A DNA stretch of 64,000 bases from Albimonas pacifica (GCF_900113695.1 NZ_FOQH01000006.1:62001-126000); one strand, 5' to 3'; counted from the first letter of the stretch, positions 28,364-37,944 are shown. The notes: generated by a model not told the origin, from the sequence alone. Numbers and translations: made by a program.

Positions 28364-28816
28364 ATGCGCTGGAACGAGCTGAGCGACGAGACCTGTCCGG
28401 TGGCCCGGGCCCTGTCGGTGATCGGGGACCGCTGGACGCTGCTGATCCTGCGGGACTGCTTCCGCGGGACCCGCCGGTTCGAGCGTCTGCAGGAAAGCCT
28501 GGGCGTCACCCGCCACGTGCTCGCGGATCGCCTGCGCAAGCTGGAGGCGGCCGGGGTGCTGGAGCGCGTGCCGTACCAGGAGCGTCCGCCGCGCCACGAA
28601 TACCGGCTGACCGAGCGGGGCCTCGACCTGCAGCCGGTGCTGCTCAGCCTGGTGGGCTGGGCGGACGCGCATGTGCCGGTCGAGGGCGGCCCGCCGCTGG
28701 TCTACGAGTTCCGCGACGACGGCGCGCGGATCGAGCCGGTGATGGTCGACGCGCGCAGCGGACGTCGGATCACGCCGCGCAACATCCGCGCGCGGCTGCG
28801 CTCGGCCGAGGGCTGA
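28364..28816 (+). CDS. HxlR-family transcriptional regulator
   Basis: Predicted 150-residue winged-helix regulator. The family core is clear: CPVARALSVIGDRWTLLILRD (about 10-30), RRFERLQESLGVTRHVLADRLRKLEAAGVLER and YRLTERGLDLQPVLLSL. HxlR proteins often sense electrophiles, aldehydes or redox state through a cysteine; C10 is the only early one. Its position across from the thioesterase-MATE operon, with dyads in the gap, suggests that it controls both itself and the operon. Confidence 0.9.
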   Translation: MRWNELSDETCPVARALSVIGDRWTLLILRDCFRGTRRFERLQESLGVTRHVLADRLRKLEAAGVLERVPYQERPPRHEYRLTERGLDLQPVLLSLVGWADAHVPVEGGPPLVYEFRDDGARIEPVMVDARSGRRITPRNIRARLRSAEG

Positions 28817-28834
28817 GGCCGGGCTCCGCGCCGC

Positions 28835-29605
28835 TCAGCGCGGCGCGCGGGCGCCGAGGAACCGGCGCGCGACGACGGCCTGGGCGGCGAGCAGGGCCGC
28901 CCCCTCCCGATCCAGCCGCATCTCCATCGCCCGGGCCGCCGCGGCGCCGTCGCCGGCGCGCAGGGCGGCCAGGAGCTCCGCCGCCCAGGCCCCGTCGCCG
29001 ACGTCGAGGGCGGCGGCCGGGATCTCGACCAGCTCGCCCAGCATCCGCGCGACGAAGCCGCAGGTGAAGCGCATCAGGGGGTTGGCGCTGGCCGCGGCCA
29101 GCGCCTCGTCGAAGGCGAGGCCGGCGGCGCGGCGCACGTCCGGACGCACGGCGGCGAGCACCGGGCCCGCGGCCTCGGCCAGCGCATCGACGTCTGCAGG
29201 GGCCGTCGTCGCGGCCAGGTCGGCGGCGAGCACCGGCATCAGCGCGCGGCGCAGCGCCAGCAGGTCCGCGAGCTCGGGCCGCTCGAAATAGAACAGGTTG
29301 GCGAGCAGCAGGGCGGCGTGATCGCCGCTCACCGGGGTGATGAAGGCGCCGCCGCCGGGGCCGGTGCGCGTGCGGATCAGGCCCTGCGTCTCCAGCACCC
29401 GCAGCGCCTCGCGCACGGTGCCCTTGGAGGCGCCGAGGATCGAGATCAGCTGGGCTTCCTGGGGGAGGCGGTCGCCGGGGGCGAGCGCCTGCTCCACGAT
29501 CCAGTCCTTCAGGGTCTCGGCGATCGCCTGGGGCCGGCTCAGGCCGCGTTCGGCGGCGCGGCGGCGGGCAGGGGGCCTTCGGGACGGGGCGGAGGATGAC
29601 GTCAT
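28835..29605 (-). CDS. GntR-family (FCD-domain) transcriptional regulator
   Basis: Predicted 256-residue FadR-type regulator. A winged helix spans about 22-95 (IAETLKDWIVEQALAPGDRLP, GASKGTVREALRVLETQGLI, GPGGGAFI) and an all-helical FCD effector domain follows (about 105-235). Members respond to carboxylic acids or acyl-CoAs. It ends 19 bases from the stop of the convergent HxlR gene. The target is not evident; the nearest metabolic genes are malonyl-CoA decarboxylase and the ligase about 3 kb away. Confidence 0.88.
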   Translation of the reverse strand: MTSSSAPSRRPPARRRAAERGLSRPQAIAETLKDWIVEQALAPGDRLPQEAQLISILGASKGTVREALRVLETQGLIRTRTGPGGGAFITPVSGDHAALLLANLFYFERPELADLLALRRALMPVLAADLAATTAPADVDALAEAAGPVLAAVRPDVRRAAGLAFDEALAAASANPLMRFTCGFVARMLGELVEIPAAALDVGDGAWAAELLAALRAGDGAAAARAMEMRLDREGAALLAAQAVVARRFLGARAPR

Positions 29606-30421
29606 GTGGGGCGTTCGGGAATCAGGATCGGACGAGCGCCCCGGCCACCGCGCCCGGCCGGGCGGCGGGTCCGTGGCGACAGGCTTGGGACACGCGGTCG
29701 ACCGGGGAGGCCTACCGCTCTTGGTCTATAGTGGCATGAAGATGACTTGAAAATCTTTATTAGCGCCCAGTCGCGAACTTCCGCTGCGGCGTGTTCGCCA
29801 GAAGGCGATTTCCGTGATTCCAGACGAGCGCGGCGTTTGTTGAAAGAATTCCCATGATGATTAGCCGCTGCTTCATGGCGACCTTCCCGAGGCCCGCCGC
29901 CCCCCCGCGAATGCCCCGTCCGGCCGCAGGAGGAGCTGCCCGGCCGCGCGCCCCGAAAGCCCCCGCCGGCGCGACGCCGGGCCGCTCCTCCGGGAGATCC
30001 CAGGCTTGTCCTGCCGGCGCCCCGCCTGCGGGCCGTCGCTCGGGGGGCGATCCCGGGCGACGGGCGCGGGGGACCGGCCCCGCGGGCCGCGTTGCAGCGG
30101 CCAGGCGTCTGCAGGGGGCCCGCCGCGATCCGCCGGAAACGCGCCTTGGACGGGATGCCGTGGGCGGCGCGGTTCCCGCCGCGGGCCTTCGGCGGCGCGT
30201 CCTCGACGCTCCGCTTCCCGGGTCCCGTCGTTCGTGACCGCCGTCGCTGCGGGATCGTCGGCGGTCGCCGCGAGGGTCCGCCCGCCGGCGCCGACGGTCG
30301 ACGTCACGCTGCGCGCGACCGACGGCTGCGGCGGCGTCCGGTCCTCCCGCGGCTGCGCACGGCCCTCCCGGCGGGAGGCGCGGGGGGCGGCGGGGCGCGG
30401 GTCGGCGCTCCGCCCGCTTGC
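29606..30421. other. 816-base stretch without a recognised gene
   Basis: Most of it is extremely GC-rich with open frames on several strands that read as Arg/Pro/Gly-rich and look spurious. Bases about 29720-29880 are clearly AT-richer than the rest. Apart from one micro-frame there (see next entry), I see no gene, repeat or RNA I can name. Confidence 0.5.
29760..29879 (-). CDS. Possible 39-residue peptide
   Basis: A leftward frame starting at the ATG complementary to 29877-29879 would encode MKQRLIIMGILSTNAALVW and a short basic tail ending at TAA. GGGAAGG lies 6 bases upstream of the ATG. The codons are much less GC-biased than those of neighbours, and the first 19 residues are hydrophobic. 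It could be a real small protein, a remnant of a transferred gene or chance. No homolog recognised. Confidence 0.2.
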   Translation of the reverse strand, partial: AMKQRLIIMGILSTNAALVWNHGNRLLANTPQRKFATGR

Positions 30422-31930
30422 TCAGAAAGCGAGGTCGAGCGACAGGCGGGCGCCGGTGTCGCCGGCGTCGGTGGCGAGCGCCGAGAGCCGGGCGGCCGCG
30501 ACCTCGCCCAGGCCGGGATCGACGCGCCGCCAGGTGATCGCGGCCTCCCAGCTCTGCTCGATGTAGAGGGCGTCGCCGGTGAAGCGGGTCTCCGACAGCT
30601 CCACGCCCAGCAGGTGCATCGGGCGGATGCCGTCGGGGGCGGAGATCGGCCGCTCCGCCGCCACGGCGTTGCGCATCGCGATGTTGTCGAGGTCGTAGTC
30701 GACCCGCCGGCCCGCGTATTCGAAGGGCAGGGTGGTCAGGCTCGAGACGCTGTTGAGCACGCTCACCGAGGTCCCGTCGGCGGCCTGCAGCGTGTAGCGC
30801 GAGGCGACCGAGCCGCCGGCGATCCAGGCCGCGCCCGCGTCGGTCTGCGCGCCGAGGCCGCCCTGCGCCATCAGGCCCAGCGTCCAGTTGGGCGTCACCT
30901 CGGCCAGCAGGCCGACGCCGGCGGCGCCGTTCAGCCGGTGGGCGCCGCCGGTCGCGGCCCAGCTGACCGGGGCCGAGAACACCACCTGCGCCCGTCCGCC
31001 GTAGCCCAGCGGCGCCGCCGCCGTGGCCGTGCCCGAGAAGCCGTCGGGCGCGCCCGCCTCCACGGGCCCCGCGCCCGGCAGGCCGCCCCTTTCGCCGCGC
31101 CAGCCCGCGCCGCGGAGGTCCTGGTCGCCGGCGCCCAGGCCGCGGAGCATCATCACCGGGCGCCCGCCGCTCTCGGTCAGGCTGGAGGTGTAGAAGAACG
31201 AGTCGATCCCGCCCGTCGCCATCAGGGTCATCGTCGACCAGGGGTTGCCCGCCACCGGGTCCCTCGAATTGTGGGCCGCCGACCACTGCAGGTAGGCGGT
31301 CTCGATCGTCGAGCGGTGCTTGCGCCACAGGCGGCGCAGGATCCGCTCGGCGTCGCGCCCGGTCTCGGCGGCGAAGTCGCGGTCGAGCCCCAGCAGCGGC
31401 GCGGTCAGGCTCAGGCGGCCCGCGTCCGCGTCGTAGCGCGCGCTCGCCCAGTGCCCGGCCACGTCGATGCGCGCCTCGCCCTCCGGAAGGTGCAGCGCGC
31501 GGAGGGAGCCCAGCAGCGTGTCCAGCGACAGGTCCGCCGGCATCTCGAAGTCCGGCGTCGCGCCCGAGGCGGTGATCTGCGCCTTGGGCAGGCGATCCGG
31601 CAGGCCGAAAGGCAGGGCGCCGTAATAGGCGCCCGAGACCGAGAACTCCGGCGTGGTCAGCGTGGCGGAAGCGGCGGGAGCGAAGTGGATCGGCCGCCCG
31701 GTCGGCGTCGGCTCGGGGAACAGCCACACCGGCTCCTCGCGGCGCAGCTCGCGCAGGGGGCGCGGCAGGCGCGGGCCCCAGCGGCGGGGCGCCTCGGAGA
31801 GGGCGCTGCAGCAGGCGCCGTCCCCTGCCGAAGCCGAGGCGTCCTCCGTCCCGTCGGCGGCGGCGGGGACGGCCGTGGCGAGCATGGCCGCGGACAGCAC
31901 GGCCAGGACCTGAGGCGTTCGGCGGACCAT
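30422..31930 (-). CDS. Unrecognised predicted outer-membrane beta-barrel protein
   Basis: Predicted 502-residue exported protein. The ATG complementary to 31928-31930 starts a signal peptide (residues 1-26, VLAVLSAAMLATAVPAAA-D). The second half has alternating hydrophobic strands (for example AQVVFSAPVSWAAT, WTLGLMAQGGLG) and the chain ends LSLDLAF; a terminal Phe is the usual outer-membrane assembly signal. Cysteines occur as a CC pair near residue 40. I recognise no family. It is divergent from malonyl-CoA decarboxylase, 233 bases away. Confidence 0.65.
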   Translation of the reverse strand: MVRRTPQVLAVLSAAMLATAVPAAADGTEDASASAGDGACCSALSEAPRRWGPRLPRPLRELRREEPVWLFPEPTPTGRPIHFAPAASATLTTPEFSVSGAYYGALPFGLPDRLPKAQITASGATPDFEMPADLSLDTLLGSLRALHLPEGEARIDVAGHWASARYDADAGRLSLTAPLLGLDRDFAAETGRDAERILRRLWRKHRSTIETAYLQWSAAHNSRDPVAGNPWSTMTLMATGGIDSFFYTSSLTESGGRPVMMLRGLGAGDQDLRGAGWRGERGGLPGAGPVEAGAPDGFSGTATAAAPLGYGGRAQVVFSAPVSWAATGGAHRLNGAAGVGLLAEVTPNWTLGLMAQGGLGAQTDAGAAWIAGGSVASRYTLQAADGTSVSVLNSVSSLTTLPFEYAGRRVDYDLDNIAMRNAVAAERPISAPDGIRPMHLLGVELSETRFTGDALYIEQSWEAAITWRRVDPGLGEVAAARLSALATDAGDTGARLSLDLAF

Positions 31931-32163
31931 GGGCTCTCGACTCGCAATCACAGCGTTTCCTCTCAGGAAAGAAAGGCCCCAGCCGTAGCGGAACGTCAAC
32001 CGATAACGGCGCCTTTCCGCCATGTTCTGCCTCGCAGGCCGTTAGCAACCGATTAATCCCGGGGCGGCCTCCGCCACGGATTCGTCGCCAAGCTTCCTTC
32101 GACCGGCGGGCCCGAGTCGGGTTAGCATCGCGCCCTCGTCTCGCCCCTGCCGGAGGTCCGCCG

Positions 32164-33531
32164 ATGCCCAGCATCAACATCGATTTCGTCCAGGATCTGC
32201 TGTCGGCCCTGCGCCTGAACGACCGGCCGTGGTCGGGCGCCTCCGGCGGCGCCCCGGACCGGCGGCTGGAGGAGGCCTGCGCGCGGTTGATGAAGCCGGG
32301 GGGCGAGGCCTCGCGCATCGCCGCGGCGGCGGAGGCGCTGGAGGCCTGGCAGCGGCTCGACCCCGCCCAGCGCGCCGCCTTCTTCCGCCGGCTGCTCGAC
32401 GACCTCGGCCCCGACGTCGACGCCCTGCGCGGCGCCTACGCCGCCTGGGAGGCCGCGATGGCCGCGCGCCGGACCGAGGCCCCCGACGCCCCCGAGCAGG
32501 AGAGCCCGGAGGCCGCCTTCGCGCGCCTCTTCGAGGCGGTCGAGCCGCGCCGGCAGGGCCTGCTGCGCGCGCTCAACCTCTGCCCGGGGGGCACCATCGC
32601 GCTGGTGCGGATGCGCGAGGACCTGCTGGCCGCCGCGAAGGCCGACCCCTCGCTGGCGCCGCTGGACGTGGACTTCGCCCACCTCTTCGCCTCGTGGTTC
32701 AACCGCGGCTTCCTGGTGCTGCGCGAGATCGACTGGAACACGCCCGCCGCGATCCTGGAGAAGATCGTCGCCTACGAGGCGGTGCACGAGATCCGCGACT
32801 GGGACGACCTGCGCCGCCGGCTGGACCCGGCCGACCGGCGCTGCTTCGCCTTCTTCCACCCCGCCACCGGCGACGAGCCGCTGGTCTTCGTCGAGGTGGC
32901 GCTGACCGACGGCGTGCCGGGCGCCATCGCGCCGGTGCTGGAGGGGGGCGGGGCGATGAACCCGCGGGACGCGGACACGGCGGTGTTCTACTCGATCTCC
33001 AACTGCCAGGGGGGGCTGAAGGGGGTCACCTTCGGCTCGTTCCTGATCAAGCAGGTGGTGCAGGAACTGTCGCGGGAGCTCCCCAACCTCAAGACCTTCG
33101 TCACCCTCTCCCCCGTGCCCGGCTTCGCCGCCTGGCTGGAGCGCACGGCACAGGACGATCCGCTCGCCGCCGACCTGCGCGCGCGCCTCGCCGCCGGCGC
33201 CTGGCGCGAGGACGAGGCCGAGCGCAAGGCCCTGGTCCCGCGGATGGAGCGGCGCACGGCGCAGTACCTGCTGGAGGGCAAGCGCCGCGACGGGCGCCCC
33301 GAGGATCCCGTCGCCCGCTTCCACCTGGGCAACGGCGCGATGCTGGCCGAGGTGCACTGGCCCGCGGACCTCTCGGACAGCGGCATCGAGCGAGGCTGCG
33401 GGGCGATGGTGAACTACCTCTACGACCTCGACCGGATCGAGGCCCGCCACGAGGCCTTCGCCAAGGAGGGCGCGGTGGCCGCGGCGCCGGGCGTGAAGCG
33501 CCTGCTGAAGTCGCAGGAGAAGGCGGCCTGA
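32164..33531 (+). CDS. Malonyl-CoA decarboxylase
   Basis: Predicted 455-residue enzyme converting malonyl-CoA to acetyl-CoA and CO2. It has an N-terminal helical domain (about 1-165) and the GNAT-like catalytic domain: PLVFVEVALTDGVPGAIAPVL, FYSISNCQGGLKGVTFGSFLIKQV (region of the catalytic Ser), NLKTFVTLSPVPGFAAWL and FHLGNGAMLAEVHWPADLSDSGIERGCGAMVNYLY (region of the catalytic His). Length matches the family. A likely CoA ligase follows 375 bases later on the same strand, and the pairing resembles malonate-use loci, but the ligase substrate is unproven. Confidence 0.95.
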   Translation: MPSINIDFVQDLLSALRLNDRPWSGASGGAPDRRLEEACARLMKPGGEASRIAAAAEALEAWQRLDPAQRAAFFRRLLDDLGPDVDALRGAYAAWEAAMAARRTEAPDAPEQESPEAAFARLFEAVEPRRQGLLRALNLCPGGTIALVRMREDLLAAAKADPSLAPLDVDFAHLFASWFNRGFLVLREIDWNTPAAILEKIVAYEAVHEIRDWDDLRRRLDPADRRCFAFFHPATGDEPLVFVEVALTDGVPGAIAPVLEGGGAMNPRDADTAVFYSISNCQGGLKGVTFGSFLIKQVVQELSRELPNLKTFVTLSPVPGFAAWLERTAQDDPLAADLRARLAAGAWREDEAERKALVPRMERRTAQYLLEGKRRDGRPEDPVARFHLGNGAMLAEVHWPADLSDSGIERGCGAMVNYLYDLDRIEARHEAFAKEGAVAAAPGVKRLLKSQEKAA

Positions 33532-33906
33532 ACCCACGCCCGCGCGCCCCGCTCCCGCCCGCCGCCCCGCCGCTCGTCGGTGCGGCGGGTCTGGGAGGCG
33601 GCCCTGGGCGGCGGGTCAGGGCAAGGCGGCGACGGGTCCGTGCGGCGCGCGCGGCCGGGGCGCGGACGCTCCCCGGACGACGTTGACGTGAGCGTCCCGT
33701 GCGGCGTCGCTTCCCGGCCGACCGGCTTGCAGCGGACGCGGCGAGCCATCAGGATGCCTGCGCGTGTCCGCCCCCCCGCAATCCCGGCCGCCGGTCCCTC
33801 GACCGCGCCGGATCGCGCGGGCGGCGGGACGCGCCGCAACGACAGGACGCGCCCTCCGCCCCTCCCTGCGCGAGGGCGCCCCCACGCCAGGGAAGAGACG
33901 CACCGA
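33532..33906 (+). other. 375-base gap before the CoA ligase
   Basis: No gene recognised. TTGACG at about 33683 could be a -35 box and a short dyad (GACGTTGACGTGAGCGTC) overlaps it. The last part, ending AGGGAAGAGACGCACCGA, is the ligase ribosome-binding region. Confidence 0.4.
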
Positions 33907-35517
33907 ATGCCCGACACCGCCCCGCTGACCATCGAGCCGCTTCCGCTGCCCGAGCACGAGTTCCGCACCCTGCCGGGCCGCATGCGCCGCCACGCGGCCG
34001 AGCGGCCCGACCATCCCGCGATCCGCGAGGGCGAGCGGACGCTGACCTGGGCGCAGACCTGCGCGCTGGCCGAGCGGGCGGCGAAGCTGATGATCGCGAA
34101 GGGCCTGACCCGGCGCGCCGTCGTCTCGATCGTCGCCGACACGCCGATGGACTATTGCGTGGCCTATCTGGCGGGGCTCGCGGCCGGGGGCTGCGTGGCG
34201 CCGATGCCGGTCACCGCCTCGGACGAGACGCTGGCGACCATGATCGCCGACGCCGCGGCGCCCTGCGTGGTCGCCTCCGCCTCCCAGAAGGACCGGGTCG
34301 AGGCGATCCTCGCCTCGAAGCCCGAGCTCGCGGGCGTGGCGAAGCTCTCGCTCGACTTCGAGGCCGACGGCTGGACGAAGCTGCTGGACATGGACCTGCC
34401 GGCGCCGGCGGCGGGCGAACTGCCGCAGATCGAGCCCGAGGACCTGTTCAACATCATCTACTCGTCGGGCACCACCGGCATCCCCAAGGGGATCGTGCAC
34501 ACGCACCTGTTCCGCTCGCGCCAGATGCCGCGGTTCACGATGAACGGGGTCTCGGGCGAGAGCCGCACCCTGCTGACCACGCCGCTCTATTCCAACACCA
34601 CGCTGGTCGCGATGATCGCGACGCTCGCCGAGGGCGGCACGGCGACGTTCCTGCCCAAGTGGAACACGCAGACCTGGCTCTCGACCGTCGAGGCCCAGAA
34701 GATCACCTGCTGCATGCTGGTGCCGGTGCTGGTGCAGCGCCTGTTCAAGGCCGAGGAACTGGCGAAGACCGACATCTCCTCGCTGGAGCTGACGATCTGC
34801 ACCTCCTCGCCGCTCGCCGCCGCGACCAAGACCGAGATCATCGCCCGCTGGCCCGGGCGGTTCATCGAGCTCTACGGGCTGACCGAGGGCGGGGTCTCGG
34901 CGATGCTCGACCTCAAGGCGTTCCCCGACAAGGCGGGCTCGGTCGGGCAGCCGGCGCTGAACTCGGACCTGGCGATCCTCGACGACGACGACCGGCCCGT
35001 GCCCCAGGGCGAGGTCGGCGAGGTGGTCGGCCGCTCGCCCGCGATGATGGCGGGCTACCACGGGCGCAACGACCTGACCGAGAAGGCGCTGATGCGGCTC
35101 GAGGACGGGCGGGTGGTGTTCCGCTCGGGCGACCTCGGGCGGATCGACGCGGACGGGTTCCTCTACATCGTGGGCCGCAAGAAGGACATGATCATCTCCG
35201 GCGGCTTCAACATCTACGCCACCGACCTCGAGGACGCCCTGCACGCCCATCCCGACGTGACCGAGGTGGGCGTGGTGGGCGCGCCCTCGGAGGAGTGGGG
35301 CGAGACGCCGGTGGCGGGCGTGGTGCTGCGCGCGGGCGCGAGCGCCGACGCGCAGGCGATCCTGGACGCGGCCAACGCCAGGCTGGGCAAGACCCAGCGC
35401 GTCTCGGCCCTGCACGTGATGGAGGCGCTGCCGCGCAACGCGGTGGGCAAGGTGCTCAAGCCCGACCTGCTGGCGGCGGTGAAGGACCGGGCGCCGGACG
35501 CGCGCATGTCGCGCTGA
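33907..35517 (+). CDS. AMP-dependent acyl/aryl-CoA ligase
   Basis: Predicted 536-residue adenylate-forming enzyme that activates a carboxylic acid to acyl-AMP then acyl-CoA. Motifs: YSSGTTGIPKGIVHTH (P-loop, about 193-208), ELYGLTEGG (about 319-327), SGDLGRIDADGFLYIVGRKKDMIISGGFNIY (hinge, about 408-438) and the catalytic lysine region NAVGKVLKPDL. The substrate is not evident from the motifs. Placement after malonyl-CoA decarboxylase suggests malonate or a short acid, but the sequence does not show the marks I associate with MatB. Confidence 0.88.
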   Translation: MPDTAPLTIEPLPLPEHEFRTLPGRMRRHAAERPDHPAIREGERTLTWAQTCALAERAAKLMIAKGLTRRAVVSIVADTPMDYCVAYLAGLAAGGCVAPMPVTASDETLATMIADAAAPCVVASASQKDRVEAILASKPELAGVAKLSLDFEADGWTKLLDMDLPAPAAGELPQIEPEDLFNIIYSSGTTGIPKGIVHTHLFRSRQMPRFTMNGVSGESRTLLTTPLYSNTTLVAMIATLAEGGTATFLPKWNTQTWLSTVEAQKITCCMLVPVLVQRLFKAEELAKTDISSLELTICTSSPLAAATKTEIIARWPGRFIELYGLTEGGVSAMLDLKAFPDKAGSVGQPALNSDLAILDDDDRPVPQGEVGEVVGRSPAMMAGYHGRNDLTEKALMRLEDGRVVFRSGDLGRIDADGFLYIVGRKKDMIISGGFNIYATDLEDALHAHPDVTEVGVVGAPSEEWGETPVAGVVLRAGASADAQAILDAANARLGKTQRVSALHVMEALPRNAVGKVLKPDLLAAVKDRAPDARMSR

Positions 35518-35821
35518 GCGCCGGCCCCGCGGGGCGCCGCGTCGGGCGTCCCGCATGTGGGGGGCGTCCGGCCCGCGGCGCGCGGCGGAGGTCGGGCCTG
35601 GGGCGCGGGCCTCGCGAGGCGGGGCTCGCTCGGCCTTGCGCGCCTCGCGGCGCGCGCCGGCGGGCGCCGGCGGGGGCGCTTCTGGAACCCACCCGAGAAC
35701 AGGCGCTCCCGGCGGGGCGGGGCGCCTGCGCCGGACGGCCGGCGGGGGCGTGGCGTTAGGGTTGGGAAAACGTCTCCCAGTCATGCTAGGCCAAGGCAAC
35801 GTCCCCCCTCCGGAGGCCTGA
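35518..35821 (+). other. 304-base gap before the FMN protein
   Basis: GC-rich spacer with no gene. The last 60 bases are less GC-rich and hold TGGGA-N7-TCCCA (35763-35779) and TTGGGA, which may be part of a promoter. Confidence 0.35.
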
Positions 35822-37537
35822 ATGGAACGCTACAGCGTCTTCGCCCTCACCGCCGTCATGGCCGTCGTCTTCGCGATCCTCGCCGCCTTCGCCCAGATCC
35901 TCGCCTGGCAGGTGATCCTGTGGATCGGCTCGGCGGCGATGCTGGCGCTGTTCGTCGTGGGCATCCGCGACCTGGTCCAGACCCGCCACGCGATCCTGCG
36001 CAACTACCCCGTCATCGGCCACATGCGCTGGCTGTTCGAGGGCATCCGCCCCGAGATCCGCCAGTACCTGATCGAGAGCGACGAGGACGAGGAGCCGTTC
36101 TCGCGCGAGGCCCGCTCGCTGGTCTACCAGCGCGCCAAGAACGTCGAGGACAAGAAGCCCTTCGGCACCCACGAGCATGTCTACGACCCCGGCTACGCCT
36201 GGATGACCCACTCGGTCGCCACCAAGCATGTCGAGGACTGGGACTTCCGCGTCGAGGTCGGCGGGCCGGAGTGCCGGCAGCCCTACGAGATCTCGCTCTA
36301 CAACATCTCCGCCATGTCCTTCGGGGCGCTGTCGGGCAACGCCATCACCGCGCTGAACACCGGCGCGCGGATGGGCGGCTTCGCCCATGACACCGGCGAG
36401 GGCGGGATCTCGCGCTATCACCGCGCGGGCGGGGGCGACCTGATCTTCCAGGTCGGGACGGGGTATTTCGGCTGCCGCGACAAGAACGGGAACTTCTCGC
36501 CGAAGCTCTTCCAGGAGCAGGCGGCGGACCCGCAGGTGAAGATGATCGAGCTGAAGCTGAGCCAGGGCGCGAAGCCCGGGCACGGCGGCATGCTGCCCGC
36601 GGCCAAGATCACCCCCGAGATCGCCGAGGCGCGCCATGTGCCGATGGACGAGGACTGCATCTCGCCGCCCTCGCACTCGGCCTTCTCGACGCCGCTGGAG
36701 ATGGTCGACTTCCTCGGCCAGCTGCGCGAGCTGTCGGGGGGCAAGCCGGTGGGCTTCAAGCTCTGCATCGGGCACCGGCGGGAGTTCATGTGCATCGTCA
36801 AGGCGATGCTGGAGACGGGGATCTATCCTGACTTCATCGTGGTCGACGGCTCGGAAGGGGGCACGGGGGCGGCGCCGCTGGAGTTCTCCAACCACATGGG
36901 CATGCCGCTGCAGGACGGGCTGGCGATCGTGCACAACACCCTGATCGGGGCGGGGGTGCGCGACCGGATCCGCATCGGCGCCTCGGGCAAGGTGGTCTCG
37001 GCCTTCGACATCTGCCGCACGATGGCGATGGGGGCCGACTGGTGCAACTCGGCTCGCGGCTTCATGTTCGCGGTCGGCTGCATCCAGGCCCAGGCCTGCC
37101 ACACCAACGAGTGTCCGGCCGGCGTCGCCACCCAGGACAAGCTGCGCCAGCGGGCGGTGGACGTGACCGACAAGTCCGTGCGGGTGGCGAACTTCCACCG
37201 CAACACGCTGAAGGCCGTGGCGCACATGATCGGGGCGGCGGGGCTGGAGCATCCGGGCGAGATCAGCCCCTATCACTTCAACTTCCGCCAGAAGATGGGC
37301 GAGACCATCGAGGGCGACCTGATCTTCAACCCGATCCCCGAGGGCAGCCTGCTGGACGGCACCTGCGAGGTCGAGGCGCTGATGTCGCGCTGGCGGCGCG
37401 CGCGCGCCGACAGCTTCGAGCGGCCCGAGCGCATCGCCTCCCACCGTCCCGGCCACAAGGTGCGCCGCGCGGTCGAGCGCGCCCCGGCCGAGCCTGCGGC
37501 CGGCGGCGGCGGAGACGCGGTCCGGGCGAAGGCCTGA
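35822..37537 (+). CDS. Glutamate-synthase-family FMN-binding protein (membrane-anchored)
   Basis: Predicted 571-residue protein. Two N-terminal hydrophobic segments (about 6-25 and 30-48) precede a GltB-like FMN/Fe-S domain: SAMSFGALSGNAITALNTGAR, TGEGGISRYHR, LSQGAKPGHGGMLPA, DGSEGGTGAAPLEF and a cysteine cluster C-x5-C-x4-C (GCIQAQACHTNECPAGVAT) that should bind 3Fe-4S. The glutaminase and central domains of true glutamate synthase are missing. Proteins of this type occur widely as orphans and the reaction is not known. A tandem repeat lies 68 bases downstream. Confidence 0.88.
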   Translation: MERYSVFALTAVMAVVFAILAAFAQILAWQVILWIGSAAMLALFVVGIRDLVQTRHAILRNYPVIGHMRWLFEGIRPEIRQYLIESDEDEEPFSREARSLVYQRAKNVEDKKPFGTHEHVYDPGYAWMTHSVATKHVEDWDFRVEVGGPECRQPYEISLYNISAMSFGALSGNAITALNTGARMGGFAHDTGEGGISRYHRAGGGDLIFQVGTGYFGCRDKNGNFSPKLFQEQAADPQVKMIELKLSQGAKPGHGGMLPAAKITPEIAEARHVPMDEDCISPPSHSAFSTPLEMVDFLGQLRELSGGKPVGFKLCIGHRREFMCIVKAMLETGIYPDFIVVDGSEGGTGAAPLEFSNHMGMPLQDGLAIVHNTLIGAGVRDRIRIGASGKVVSAFDICRTMAMGADWCNSARGFMFAVGCIQAQACHTNECPAGVATQDKLRQRAVDVTDKSVRVANFHRNTLKAVAHMIGAAGLEHPGEISPYHFNFRQKMGETIEGDLIFNPIPEGSLLDGTCEVEALMSRWRRARADSFERPERIASHRPGHKVRRAVERAPAEPAAGGGGDAVRAKA

Positions 37538-37605
37538 GCGGGCCGGTCGGGCGCCCCGCGCGCCGCTGCGCGGCCCGCGAGCCCGCCCGCCCGGCCCGAC
37601 GCCTT

Positions 37606-37665
37606 GCGGGAACCATCGGGGCGGGAACCATCGGGGCGGGATCCATCGGGGCGGGATCTATCGGG
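37606..37665. repeat. Four tandem copies of a 15-bp unit
   Basis: Units GCGGGAACCATCGGG, GCGGGAACCATCGGG, GCGGGATCCATCGGG and GCGGGATCTATCGGG follow each other without a gap at 37606-37665. They lie in a 407-base gap (37538-37944) between two convergent genes with no other feature. Length 15 is five codons, but no gene covers it convincingly. Confidence 0.85.
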
Positions 37666-37944
37666 GAGCGACCGCGCAGGCCCTCCGGCGCGAGTCCTTG
37701 ATCTCGGCCTCCGCGAGCGGGCACGGGCGCCGCGCCGACGGGGCGTCGAGCTCCTGTGGCCAGGCGGGCAGGGGCGGGGGGCTTGTCGAGACGCCGCCGC
37801 CGCTGTCCGACCGTTCCGGCCGACTGCGGGGTCGGTCGCGGACACGGGGCATTGCGCCGGGTCGGGGCCGGCCCCCGGGCGACGCCGCCGGGTCGTGACG
37901 GGTCCTCGGGCGCCGGCGCCCGAGCGGGGCCGGGCGACCGCGGC

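Noticed and set aside
29760-32318. A leftward 852-codon frame across the OMP gene and the gap
   Set aside because: It is Arg/Pro/Gly-rich, lies in another frame of the exported protein gene that has a proper signal peptide, and resembles nothing.
37606-37665. Tandem repeats as a CRISPR array
   Set aside because: The units are 15 bp with no spacers and no cas genes are present.
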